A stretch of 64,000 bases of DNA from positions 48,174,001 to 48,238,000 of the forward strand of contig CM060731.1 of assembly GCA_030704615.1 (NCBI GenBank). Direction: 5' to 3'. Both the position numbers and the translations under genes were made by a program. The notes below the pieces were generated by a model. That model worked only from the letters and a program-made list of their open reading frames with translations. It did not search any database and had not been told where the DNA came from. Source of the DNA: Takakia lepidozioides (taxonomy: Eukaryota > Streptophyta > Takakiopsida > Takakiales > Takakiaceae). Every line of letters begins with the position of its first letter. Within the stretch, counting starts at the first letter, position 1. Positions 32,283 through 42,548 of the stretch are shown one piece after another.

Positions 32283-34493
32283 CTATGCCGCAACCTCTTG
32301 AGCAGTACTCCCTGCCTGCTCATTCAATGACAAGGCCTCATCCTGCCCCATCATCTCATCATTGAGGACCTCATCAACCCGAGAAGAATCCCCAACCTCA
32401 TCCATCACAGCTGCATTGGCTGCCAACTCCCTCTGAACCTCGAGCACCTCCCACGTGTGCCATGGATGTCTACACCCCGTGGTCCTCACCAGCTCGCCCC
32501 CACTCGCTGCCTGTACCGTCTCGGTAGGCAGAGAGACCGTCAAGGGAAGTGCACTCCGCACTCTACGTTGCTCAGCCATAGCCAAGCTGATAATCCAGGT
32601 CAAGCAATTGAGATCCATTGCTTGCCCCAACACCTGACGACGTGATGCCTCAGAAAGAGAAGGCACTGCCGTGGTCCCAGTGGAAAACCCCATAGCCCGC
32701 TCTCGCTCGTCGGCATTAGGCTCCACTAACTGCTGCAACTGAGCATCCCATAGGAGGCCAGGTCCACCATCCCGAAAAGCATGGGATCCTGGGAAGCTGA
32801 GCAGTGTAGGTAATGCTGCTCGTGGTTGACCCACCCTGTTGACCACTGCCAAAGGCGAACGGTCATCGTGTCTCACACGTTGAGACTGTCTCCCTGTGTC
32901 CAAAATGCCATCCACGGTGAGGTGTGCTGACCGCTGCACCCCATCAAATGCACGCTTGAGTAGTGCGGGTGGCATCAAGTTAGTCCACCAAAGCCGTGGA
33001 CGATGAGCCCGTGACCCCACTGCGGCTACATCCAGCAACACTGCTGACCCAAGCCACGACCGGACTTGATGCACACTGGCCATCACCCTGGCCCGAGAAT
33101 CACCCATCAGTGGCACATTCTCCAAGATGTATGCTGGAGATACAGCTTGATGAAGTTGCAAGTAGCGCAAAATCCGCACCATCTCCCAAAACAGACCCGT
33201 CCTCGAGTCTCGCAATCCATTGCCATGCCCAGCTGATGAATGCCCTTGGCAGGGCCAACCTGCCACTACCAGATCAATGGAGCCAACCTGCTCCAAATCT
33301 TGCGCCCCCAGCAAGGAAATGTCTGCTGGCAAGGCTTGTTGGTATCCACGAACTGCAGACACTGGCAACAAAGCAGGGTACTGCTGTACCAACTGAGCAA
33401 CATGGCGCAGTGAGACGCGTCGTGCAGTCTCATCCCTCTCCACATACAGGTAACGCCTTACCCGCACACCTGCCTGTAGCACAGCAGCCAATCCGGTGCT
33501 GATCCCGCCAAACAAGTCCAGAAGGCAAATGCCTTCATCCGGATACTGCCACACAATAGGTGTGGTATCCAATGGTGACAACTGAGGTGGTCCTGGTGCA
33601 ATATCCGCACTCTCCTCCTCTCCTGACGGTACAAAAGCCTCTACCCAGGCTTGTTGCACCCGTCGATCAGCAACCTGCTGCAAATCCTTGCTCGTACCCC
33701 ACAATGGAGTGTGAGCAACCATGGCAGGCAACTCCGCCATACCATGCATGTCATCCTGCTCTGCTGGAGGTGACACATCTTCTGCATGGGCATTGCCTTC
33801 CAGCAACTCTCCAGGCCAACTAACTGCAGCTGTAAAGGCGGCTAGTGTTGGCATCTTGCCCCGTTGGGCAGCCGCAATACCCCCAATGAATGTCACAGGG
33901 AGCTGTGCACGACGACCATCCCCTGACTGCCATCCAGGCCTGTAGAATGCTGACTCCTCCCAAAAGTCCAGGGTGAAGCCCATGGGGTATAACACTGCCC
34001 CACCAACCAGGACATCGTAAGAGACCGCGTCTGTCACAATGGCCTTGGCTCGCATCACTGAGCCATCTGTAGGGTGATCCGGCTGCAGTCTAATGGCCAA
34101 CTGATGTCGTGTCATGCCCCGAGCCTGCTCTGATCCTCCCAGAGATGTCTGTATCTGGAAAGGACAAGGCTCCATATCCGCCTCCATGAGGCCCAAACCT
34201 GCAATAGCAGCTCTGCCCAACATCAGTGGCTGAGCTCCCGAGTCCAACAAGACCCGCTGTGGCCGGTACTTCTTGCCTGCCGGTCCACTCAAAGAGAAAA
34301 TGCCATCCTCTAACAAGACAACTCCAGGTGTCACCATGGCGCGCTCAAAGGCTGGCCTAGCTGGCAGCTCCGTAAACCTGCTGCAGCTTGCCAGGGCGCA
34401 GCCGTGGCAGTCTTGACCCTCAAATCCGAGGATCCCTCTGCCACTACACCTTCCACTAACTCCGCAGAAGATGAAGTGACCTCCCACTCTCAC
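32283..34493 (-). CDS. Ty3/gypsy pol, first part: retropepsin plus DNMT3-like C5-cytosine methyltransferase
   Basis: This frame of 736 codons starts the pol reading frame. The track-style start is GTG, and entry is probably by +1 frameshift from gag. Residues 75-200 are a retropepsin-like domain with VLLDSGA (D84-G86). Residues 316-640 are a C5-DNA methyltransferase: motif I DLFGGISTGL (326-335), motif II ERDE (352), motif IV GWPCQGHS with catalytic C415, motif VI ENV (458-460), motif VIII RAHRPRLWW (495-503), an ERERAMGF block (596-603) and motif X LGQAMD (622-627). The motif order is canonical, as in DNMT3 and DNMT1/Dcm types, and not the permuted order of plant DRM. The GIxTGL and AHRxR wording is closest to DNMT3. 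The methyltransferase core has no internal stop. The frame ends at TAG (32283), after which the same frame continues into reverse transcriptase. Confidence 0.93.
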   Translation of the reverse strand: MRVGGHFIFCGVSGRCSGRGILGFEGQDCHGCALASCSRFTELPARPAFERAMVTPGVVLLEDGIFSLSGPAGKKYRPQRVLLDSGAQPLMLGRAAIAGLGLMEADMEPCPFQIQTSLGGSEQARGMTRHQLAIRLQPDHPTDGSVMRAKAIVTDAVSYDVLVGGAVLYPMGFTLDFWEESAFYRPGWQSGDGRRAQLPVTFIGGIAAAQRGKMPTLAAFTAAVSWPGELLEGNAHAEDVSPPAEQDDMHGMAELPAMVAHTPLWGTSKDLQQVADRRVQQAWVEAFVPSGEEESADIAPGPPQLSPLDTTPIVWQYPDEGICLLDLFGGISTGLAAVLQAGVRVRRYLYVERDETARRVSLRHVAQLVQQYPALLPVSAVRGYQQALPADISLLGAQDLEQVGSIDLVVAGWPCQGHSSAGHGNGLRDSRTGLFWEMVRILRYLQLHQAVSPAYILENVPLMGDSRARVMASVHQVRSWLGSAVLLDVAAVGSRAHRPRLWWTNLMPPALLKRAFDGVQRSAHLTVDGILDTGRQSQRVRHDDRSPLAVVNRVGQPRAALPTLLSFPGSHAFRDGGPGLLWDAQLQQLVEPNADERERAMGFSTGTTAVPSLSEASRRQVLGQAMDLNCLTWIISLAMAEQRRVRSALPLTVSLPTETVQAASGGELVRTTGCRHPWHTWEVLEVQRELAANAAVMDEVGDSSRVDEVLNDEMMGQDEALSLNEQAGSTAQEVAA
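32588..33551 (-). other. C5-cytosine methyltransferase domain
   Basis: This is the approximate extent of the domain, from just before motif I to just after motif X. Every hallmark residue expected for catalysis is visible: the PC nucleophile loop, the ENV glutamate and the RxR of motif VIII. The segment between motifs VIII and X, the target-recognition region, is about 100 residues. No ADD or PWWP domain, as in host DNMT3, is seen next to it. Confidence 0.92.
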
Positions 34494-36474
34494 AGAGTGT
34501 TGCTGCTAGTCTGAACACTGCAGCTGGTCTTACCCCCGGCGTCGCAATCATGGTTGCCGAGAACAGTGGGGCTTGACACACAGAGGTGGCTGCCCCCAAT
34601 AACACACCGGCTGCACTAGCCTTGGTAGCAGGTGTCAGTGCTGCACGTGTAGCTCTCCCCAATGGCATAGAAACCTCCGCCTCGGTAACAGTCGGGCGAG
34701 AACTAGGTGCCATGGATGGCGTTGACACTGTCTCCGCCAAGGTGAATGACTGAGGCAGCCTCGCTTGACGGCTTGCCTCCCCACGTTGTGGATCCAACTC
34801 CACCTCTGCACCTCGTGGCTCAGGAACTTGTGCTGCTCCTCGAGTCACGGCTGCAGCAGACTCCACCTGCTCTAGTGGTAGTGCTGCTCCGCACATGAAT
34901 CCCATGCCTCCCATATCTCCTCCCTCAGGAGCAGGAGGTGGACCATCCCGCCTGGGAGCCGGTACCGCCTGAGCTATAGCCATGGCAGCGAGCCTCTGCT
35001 CTAGCTGCTGAAGCCGATTGGCCATGCCTTGGTCAACACCCTGACCTCCGCGTCCTTGGCCATGTGGAGCTTGCCCTTGGCCTGCACCTCGTGCCCGACC
35101 ACCTCGTCCTCTCTGGGCTGGTCCACCTCGCCCCCGGCCACCATTATTCCCTTGGAACTGGCCTGGGCGCAACTCAGGATGCAAGTCATAACACTGGGCA
35201 TCTCCATGCCCATACTTGCCACAATGCCCACACTGCAATTGTGCAGGCTGTGCTTGTGCCGGCCTTTTGCCACTCTCTGGGCAATCTCTCTTGACATGGG
35301 GTCCTCCACATGTCCAACATATCACCCCTGGTTGCTGTTGGCTTGCAAAAGATGCCACGGGCCTCTGCACCTGAGGTCCCCTGTAAGCTCCATGGAACTT
35401 GGGCTGGGCAACCTTGCCCCCCTGACCACGCTATTGGGCAGCCCCTTGTGCCTGTGGGCTGACGGCTGTGCCCCGTGCAGGCATGTCCTTGCCAAATCCA
35501 ATTGTAACAACTCGCTCCTCCACCATGTTGAGCTCAATCCGCTCAGCCAGCAGAAACACATCTGCTAATGTGGGTTGGGCTGCTTGTAACAGGGTTGCAT
35601 CTCGCACCCTTCTCTTGAGCTCCTTGTCCAGAATTCCATACCAAAACTGGATTGCCTGAGCTTCAGTAACCCCTTGGGTCACACTTATCAAGCGCCTCAT
35701 ACGAGTGTACGCCTCTCGCAGGCTCTCACTGGGTTTGCGCTGGAAGTCTTGCAAACTTCGCAGCTTCTCTGTCCGTACACCTTGGTAGTTCCTCCGCAAC
35801 TCCTGGAAGAACTCCACCACCAGGTTGAATCTAGGCACATGTGTTGTAGTCGTGGCAGGAGGAGTAGTAGCACCTTTTGAACTGGTACCACCTGCAGAAG
35901 TACCAGCACTACTTGCTCCACTACTAGTGCTGGCAATGGGAGCTACTGGTACTGATGCAGCTACTGGTCGCGTCGTGCCTCGAGTAATGAAGACGTAGTC
36001 AGGTGACCAATACATCCTCCACTCCTCAATCTCTGCTTCATGTCCTCGCCTGAACTCGTGGTAATCGTCCATAGGCGGGCCTTCCAAATGCTGAAACAGT
36101 CCCTTCCACGCCATGAATGGGGTGAATAGCTGTGGATTGCGCATCTGCTGCAAATCACACCAGCTGTCAAACTCCTGGATAAAGTCATCCAACTCGATTG
36201 TGCCCACAGCTCCAGAGTACCTACGAGGCCCCTTGGTAGCTCCATACATCTCCTCGATGTCGTCCCACAACAATGGCGAATGAAACTGCACACCTGTTGA
36301 TGAAGCCTCCGAGTTTGTGTCTGACTCTACAGTAATTGAGGGTGGCGGTGAAGGTGGTCTGAACCGAATACCTCGTCTTGTGAACCCACTCTCACTGTTA
36401 CTGCCTGTAGCCGTACTCCCCTCAAAACCCTTGGGTAACTCCGTAATGACACTCACAATGTGCACCTCCTCCAC
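34456..36474 (-). pseudogene. Ty3/gypsy gag with one nonsense codon
   Basis: Gag forms the virus-like particle. From 36474 (GTG; no ATG close by) the frame runs 673 codons to a stop at 34456. It is broken only by TAG at 35431-35433. The middle has a retrotransposon-gag matrix/capsid region (VVEFFQELRRNYQGVRTEK, SLREAYTRMRRLISVTQGV, FWYGILDKELKRRV). After the stop come two zinc knuckles, CWTCGGPHVKRDC and CGHCGKYGHGDAQC, and a Gly/Arg-rich run (GGRGRGGPAQRGRGGRARG). The parallel gag copy at 40403-41730 has CAG where this one has TAG, so a single C-to-T change made the stop. Pol lies in the +1 frame and overlaps gag in about 34458-34505. Confidence 0.9.
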
Positions 36475-36486
36475 GTGACACTATAA

Positions 36487-36503
36487 GGCTCTAGTACTAA
36501 TCT
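36487..36503 (-). promoter_or_regulatory. Primer-binding-site-like sequence before gag
   Basis: The minus strand reads TAGTACTAGAGCC here and TAGTATTAGAGCC in the second copy (41768-41780). These match 10 and 11 of 13 bases of TGGTATCAGAGCC, the complement of the initiator-methionine tRNA 3' end. If it is the primer binding site, the LTR should lie at 36504 and beyond, which conflicts with the S blocks being the LTRs. I leave this open. Confidence 0.4.
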
Positions 36504-36993
36504 AATAGTGACACGGGTGGGCACCTGTTGCAGTTTAAGGGTCATATCCCAATGGCTCAGGGCACCTGCACCTGCATCCACCGCAAGAACTCCTATGGTT
36601 GGCTGGTCATCAACCCAGCCTCACCATAGAAGAAACACTGGTGGTCTTGCTGGTCATCACTCCAGCCTCACCACCGACAGCATACTCTAGGATTGACCGG
36701 TGATCAAATCCGGCCTAATCCCTATGAAAGCAAGCGCCCACACAAAACCAACATGGTGCACAGTCAAGCATGCAGGTGTTGGGGGGGATCCAAACACAAG
36801 AAATCAAAACATCAACACCCCCACACCAAAATCCAGCTGCAATGCTGATCCTGCAGAATAGCCCAGCCCAAAACCCCGGACTGACTGGCCTCCACCAAGA
36901 GAGGCTTTGGCAACTACAAGTACAAAGTAATGAAAATAGTAAAGAGATGGAGGGGAAGAATAGAAGCCCGACCAAGCAAGATCTAATCCTGAT

Positions 36994-37743
36994 CTATGCT
37001 ATCAACTGCCAGACTTCTCTCAAAGTGCCTCGCTCTGCATGATGGTAAGGTATAGGAGGTATATCTATGTCCAGAAACCTGCCACTAACCTTGTCCCAAG
37101 CTACAGTAGCTCGCTCTAACCAACCCTCCTCCTCTTTCTGCCAGGTAGAGACAAAGCAATACTCCCCTATCTCCCGCTCACTGAATACTAAAGAAAACAA
37201 AGGTAGGGTCTGATAGTCTCTCAACTCAAAAGCTTTGAGACGGTTGCGGGTGTCCTCATTGCGAATGACTGCATCTCCTTCACGCACAACAAACATGTCA
37301 TTGCTGATGAACCCCCGCTCGTGGTTGCCCTGTACAGAGCGTATACGGCTGCAACCATGTCTGATTGCACAAACTTGTGTAGCTCCTGCTCCTCTGCTCC
37401 AGTACACCACGGCCTTGTGGCTGAACACCTTGGTCCCCGGGGCTGTCTTTGGCTGTGTTCCAAGCCTAGCTTTCACCCACTTTGGTATTTCACCTACAGC
37501 TGCAGAACTGCTGGCTCCAACAGAGTTCTGACTGTCCAAGGCGATATTGAGGCCCTCAACGCCAACTACAACAGTTTGTTGTCCAATACTAATGCCTGAC
37601 TCCCAGTATGCAATCAACTCGTCCAACTGTTCTCCACTCAAATCAGTCTGAGTTCCTTGGGAAACATAAATCTTGTCCCCTTTGGTGCACAGGCTAAGAG
37701 AAGAGACTTGCCCTTCAATCACGTCATCATTTCCCCCAGCCAT
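36994..37743 (-). CDS. Extra ORF upstream of gag, 249 codons, function unknown
   Basis: A true ATG (37743) opens an uninterrupted frame to TGA, sense to gag-pol, about 520 bases upstream of gag. The product is soluble-looking: an acidic N-terminus, a Ser/Ala linker (ASSSAAVGEIPKWVKARLG), a central basic/Cys part (QVCAIRHGCSRIRSVQGNHE) and a C-part rich in aromatic and charged residues (FSLVFSEREIGEYCFVSTW, ERATVAWDKVSGRFLDIDIP). I recognise no domain. It stays open while gag and pol in the same copy have stops. Either it was acquired by this copy or the second copy lost it. A captured host gene fragment is possible. Confidence 0.6.
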   Translation of the reverse strand: MAGGNDDVIEGQVSSLSLCTKGDKIYVSQGTQTDLSGEQLDELIAYWESGISIGQQTVVVGVEGLNIALDSQNSVGASSSAAVGEIPKWVKARLGTQPKTAPGTKVFSHKAVVYWSRGAGATQVCAIRHGCSRIRSVQGNHERGFISNDMFVVREGDAVIRNEDTRNRLKAFELRDYQTLPLFSLVFSEREIGEYCFVSTWQKEEEGWLERATVAWDKVSGRFLDIDIPPIPYHHAERGTLREVWQLIA

Positions 37744-38011
37744 ACAAGGAGTACATCCCCAGATTTATCTCTCATGTAGACTAGAACAGGTTCTAGAAAC
37801 AGGATTGTGTATCTTTCATGGCACACTCACACTCTAAAAATTCCATAGATTTTTAGCAGAGTCCCAAAAACAAAAACCAGGTCTAGATAGGTAGATTTCC
37901 CCTTTCTGCAGCTATCCCCTCAAAAACTGAGTCAAACGGAGCTCATTTGACGAAGATATGACCAACCAGGCTCTTTAAACATAACACCTTTTTCTTTTCT
38001 TTCCCCTTTTT

Positions 38012-38071
38012 TTTAAAAAAAAAAGACAAAACAAATACAAAGAAAACTTTAAAAAAAAAAAAAAAAAAAAA
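38012..38071. repeat. A/T homopolymer runs
   Basis: Runs of A of about 11 and 21 bases lie close together in the element 5' region. Confidence 0.9.
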
Positions 38072-38128
38072 TACTTGTCTTGGTTTCCTGTTCCCTGGTT
38101 ATCTACGGGTTCCCGAGGCCGTTCCCCC

Positions 38129-40045
38129 AACTCTATTTTCCATCAGTAAGGCCTGACGGGAAGGAGGGCCAACTCTTTCCACTTACACAGACATGCCAAA
38201 GGAGCAGGCCCTGACCAGCAAAAGGTTCGCCCACATGCATATCCCCCTGTGTAATGTTCTCTACTCATGCTTGCAATCAACCAACTTCAAAGCGTCCAAC
38301 ACCAAGCCTCGTTAAAGGGTCCAAAGCGCCTCGTTTATCTACAATGAAGGTGCACACCCTGAATAGTAACGGGTTAGCTCCCCTCCAGAGACGTAACCGG
38401 CCTGAATAGAAGCAAGAAACCAATCCTCTTTGATCTGCTCTTCACAGAACAGGAGAAATCTGATCGCCGTAATGCGTTGACACCACGACACGAGGCGTCG
38501 TCGAACGTCCTCCCTTTCTACTTTACAGCCACAGCCGCTCCTTCACAGCAACGATGCACTCTCCTTACACAGCGCCGCTACACACTGTCTTTTCCTCTAC
38601 TGGCTTCACAGACATGCGTCTGCTTTACAACACAATATTATTGCAAGATCTGCCACTCACGGTCGCAAAGACTGAAAGTCTTGATACTACAACAGTGACA
38701 TTGCCTGCACACAAGCCATAGCCACTCCTTCACATCGTACATGAGCAAAACCGCCGCACCTTGACACCTTCATGCGAGAAACTCCAAGTGCATAAAAGCT
38801 TGGACAGGTTCATTCATGGGAGAGTGCTTGCAAGGCACGGTGGCCTCAATCTGAAGCCACACTATTGTAGGTTATGCCAGCATCATCCAGACCGTCCCTG
38901 CATCTTGGATATGCATCCTCCAGCAGGGGCCGCTGCCTCCATTGCTCGACACTTGGGTTATATGCTCAGCCAGACCAGCAATGCCCTTGGCTGCTGCTAG
39001 CCCAGGCCTCAATGCTCCTCCAACGCTCTTAACAGTATGACAGGGAGCTCGCATTCCGATTCCAAAAAGACAAGAGGCCACGACTTGCAGGATTTGGCAC
39101 CTCACCTGGCAATAAACTTGCCGCTGGAATTGACGGGCCACTTACTCAACTCCCAAAGGGTACCCCGGTTGATCCAGCATCAGGCCTATCAATTACTGCC
39201 CTCATAAAACCGCAACTCTGCTCACGTCGTGCCAGTGTAACTGGCCTCGCCGTTATGCCCCAGGAAGTCGTAGCGGAACATGACGTGCTCACGTTAGTGA
39301 CCAAGGGCCTGAATCAGCTCCAAGACGACCTCAAACCAAAAAACAAGGCCACGACTCACTAATGGCAGAAATCAACAAGCGACTAGCCGCTCAGGCCATC
39401 TCCATCAAGACAGATATCAAAGAGGATTGAGTGGCCATGGAAAATAGGGTCTCAATCATCATGGCTGCCCGGCAAGAAGGACATCACACTGACCTCCTGT
39501 CGCTCCAGTATTCCATCACCAAGAATCTAGGTGCTAACTTAGCACTCTTCTACGAGCATGCAAATAAGGTACTTGAAACGCTACCCACCCCCCCCATGCA
39601 GGCTCAATCAACCCACAGGGCAAGGCGCGGCCATTATCGCAGAGAATGCACACCCAAAGGTTCACTAGCCGCTGGCTCTACTTGAACTCCCATTCGCTGC
39701 TCTCATTCACCGCAGCGGGCTCTATGGGGGCCCTAACATCACACCACCACCAGCTGCCATCGACATATCCTCCACAGGCGACGGCGCCCCTACAGTGGAA
39801 ACACACCTCACCAATGCCAACAGGAATCTGGACATACCACCATTACTCTCTCTTCTACCTATACCCCCGGAGTCCCACCATTGCGACTGAGGATGTGAGA
39901 CAAACTCCAGCTAGCGCCATTCTATGCTCATTGCTTGAGCTGTGTACAAGACCATGACCATCTATATTATAATAGTGCTTAAAAAAAACAAAAACATCAT
40001 ATCTAGTTTAGCACTGGAAAACTAGATAGAGTGATCTCTCTCGAG
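38129..40045. other. Unassigned sequence between the gypsy 5' region and the middle S block
   Basis: No family motif was found. The plus strand carries modest ORFs (38761-39000, and 39361-39685 with one stop) with gag-like charged text (AEINKRLAAQAISIKTDIKE, ENRVSIIMAARQEGHH) but nothing diagnostic. It has no visible match to the corresponding leader of the second unit (42329-44204). Confidence 0.4.
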
Positions 40046-40402
40046 TGATAAGAAAGCTTGAAAGGACACACACTCTCAACACAAGAAACAGGTTATCCAT
40101 CAACATCACTCTTTGAAAACATAAGTCGAGCCAGGGGCACCCCAAGCTATGGGGACTCCACCCCACAGCAACCTGTACCCCTACATAAGCACACTCAAAT
40201 CTAAACGCATGCAGGAGCTTGGTCGCGCAGGCTCAACTCGAGAGAGATGAGCTGCGCGACTGCCGCTCTCGTGAAGATAAGACGGGTCAGGTGTCAAACT
40301 AAACTTGACACCTGATTTAACACTTGACCTAAATCCAAGTGTTGAATACAAATAACTAGCTTTATTCTAGCTAGTTTCACACTGTGCTTATTTAACTTGA
40401 CA
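40046..40402. repeat. S block, middle copy (diverged)
   Basis: It begins TGATAAGAAAGCTTG and ends TTTAACTTGACA. It is roughly 90% like the two outer copies. It abuts an internal gag position (40403, equivalent to about 35028), so the second unit is truncated exactly at this repeat. Confidence 0.85.
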
Positions 40403-41760
40403 CCTTGGTCAACACCCTGACCTCTACGTCCTTGGCCATGTTGAGCTTGCCCTTGGCCTGCACCTCGTGCCCGGCCACCTCGTCCTCTCTGGGCTGGTCC
40501 ACCTTGCCCCCGGCCACCATTGTTCCCTTGGAACTGGCCTGGGCGCAACTCAGGATGCAAGTCATAACACTGGGCATCTCCATGCCCATACTTGCCACAA
40601 TGCCCACACTGCAACTGTGCAGGCTGTGCTTGTGCCGGCCTTTTGCCACTCTCTGGGCAATCTCTCTTGACATGGGGTCCTCCACATGTCCAACATATCA
40701 CCCCTGGTTGCTGTTGGCTTGCAAAAGATGCCACGGGCCTCTGCACCTGAGGTCCCCTGTAAGCTTCATGGAACTTGGGTTGGGAAACCTTGCCCCCCTG
40801 ACCACGCTGTTGGGCAGTCCCTTGTGCCTGTGGGCTGGCAGCTGCATCTCGTGCAGGCATGTCCTTGCCAAATCCAATGGTAACAGTTCGCTCCTCCACC
40901 GTATTGAGCTCAATCCGCTCAGCCAGCAGAAACACATCTGCTAATGTGGGTTGGGCTGCTTGTAACAGGGTTGCATCTCGCACCCTTCTCTTGAGCTCCT
41001 TGTCCAGAATTCCATACCAAAATTGGATTGCCTGAGCTTCAGTAACCCCTTTGGTCACACTTATCAAGCGCCTCATACGAGTGTACGCCTCTCGGAGGCT
41101 CTCACTGGGTTTGCGCTGGAAGTCTTGCAAACTTCGCAGCTTCTCAGTCCGTACACCTTGGTAGTTCCTCCGCAACTCCTGGAAGAACTCCACCACCGGG
41201 TTGAATCTAGACACATGTGTTGTAGTCGTGGCAGGAAGAGTAGTAGCACCTTTTGAACTGGTACCACCTGCAGAAGTACCAGCACTACTTGCTACACTAC
41301 TAGTGCTGGCAGTGGGAGATATTGGTACTGATGCATCTACTGGTCGCGTCGTGCCTCGAGTAATGGAGACGTAGTCAGGTGACCAATACATCTTCCACTC
41401 CTCAATCTCTGCTTCATGTCCTCGCCTGAACTCGTGGTAATCGTCCATAAGCCTGGATAAAGTCATCCAACTCGATTGTGCCCACAGCTCCAGAGTACCT
41501 ACGAGGCCCCTTGGTAGCTCCATACATCTCCTCGATGTCGTCCCACAACAATGGCGAATGAAACTGCACACCTGTTGATGAAGCCTCCTAGTCTGTGTCT
41601 GACTCTGCACTAGTTGAGGGTGGAGGTGAAGGTGTTCTGAAACGAACACCTCGTCTGGTGAACCCACTCTCACTGCTACTGCCTGTAGCCGTACTCCCCT
41701 CAGAACCCCTGGGTAACTCCGTGATGACACTCACAATGTGCACCTCCCCCACGTGACACT
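40403..41760 (-). pseudogene. Second, truncated gag copy
   Basis: It covers the gag region from the N-terminus to just past the Gly/Arg-rich part, then joins the S block. There is no pol. Compared with the first copy it lacks about 95 bases (36079-36172 equivalents), which puts the N-terminal part out of frame with the capsid part. It keeps CAG where the first copy has TAG, so its capsid-knuckle stretch is open for over 300 codons. By eye it is about 95% identical to the first copy over shared parts. Confidence 0.9.
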
Positions 41761-42328
41761 ATAAGGCTCTAATACTAATTCTAATAGTGACATGGGTGGG
41801 CACCTGTTGCAGTTTAAGGGTCATATCCCAGTGGCTTAGGGCACCTGCACCTGCATCCACCGCAAGAACTCCTATGGTTGGCTGGTCATCAACCCAGTCT
41901 CACCATAGAAGAAACACTGGTGGTCTTGCTGGTCATCACTCCAGCCTCACCACCGACAGCATACTCTAGGATTGACCGGTGATCAAATCTGGCCTAATCC
42001 CTATGAAAGCAAGCGCCCATACAAAACCAACATGGTGCACAGTCAAACATGCAGCACACTCACACTCAAAAAATTCCATAGATTTTTAGCAGAGTCCTAA
42101 AAACTAAAACCTAGATAGGTAGATAGGTAGATTTCTCCTTTCTGTAGGTCCCTGTGCAAGTTTTGGGTCAAACGGCCTTGGTAGGCCAAAGTTATGGCCA
42201 AACAGGCTCTATCTAATTTAGATTAGATCAAAGAACGAATTTCTTTTAATTTTTCACACCCAAAACGTTGTCGCCATCAAAAACTGTTCCCTGGTTATCT
42301 ACGGTTTCCCGAGGCCGTTCCCCTCGCA
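41761..42328 (-). other. 5' region of the second gypsy unit
   Basis: It is homologous to 36475-36776 joined directly to 37820-38128. The junction lies at CATGCAG/CACACTCAC. It lacks the extra ORF. Confidence 0.85.
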
Positions 42329-42500
42329 CTGTGAGCACACTACTGCCCCATTTCCGGTGCAGTTTGAGCATAGAATGCTAGTGGCTTTACTTGGAGGCAT
42401 GGACTATGATGCCTGGACGCACACACGCCCCCGACCTGTTCTACACTGCGGAGGAGCACCATCACTGCATTTCCGAGCGCACTCCACAGCAGCAGTCTTC

Positions 42501-42503
<3 letters not shown>

Positions 42504-42546
<43 letters not shown>
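42504..42546. repeat. (GA)n microsatellite
   Basis: A pure GA dinucleotide run of about 43 bases. Confidence 0.95.

Positions 42547-42548
<2 letters not shown>

Larger units (their letters stand above)
36504..38128 (-). other. 5' region of the gypsy element (shared with second copy, plus 1.04-kb extra segment)
   Basis: 36504-36776 and about 37820-38128 match 41783-42328 closely and contiguously. The 1.04 kb between them, which holds the 249-codon ORF, is absent from the second copy. The shared part stops at a common TTCCCGAGGCCGTTCCCC boundary in both copies. Confidence 0.8.

Noticed and set aside
32588-33551. Methyltransferase as a plant DRM or a host gene sitting beside the element
   Set aside because: The motif order is I to X, not the permuted DRM order. 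The domain lies in the same frame between retropepsin and reverse transcriptase, with no introns.
36487-36503. Initiator-Met primer binding site as firm evidence that 36504-38128 is the 5' LTR
   Set aside because: No matching 3' LTR exists at the other end, and the region has no clear TG start, so it is left as a possibility only.
40294-41730. N-terminal 110 residues of the 478-residue second-copy gag ORF as real gag
   Set aside because: They are an out-of-frame reading joined to true gag by a deletion of about 95 bases. The same shadow exists in the first copy.
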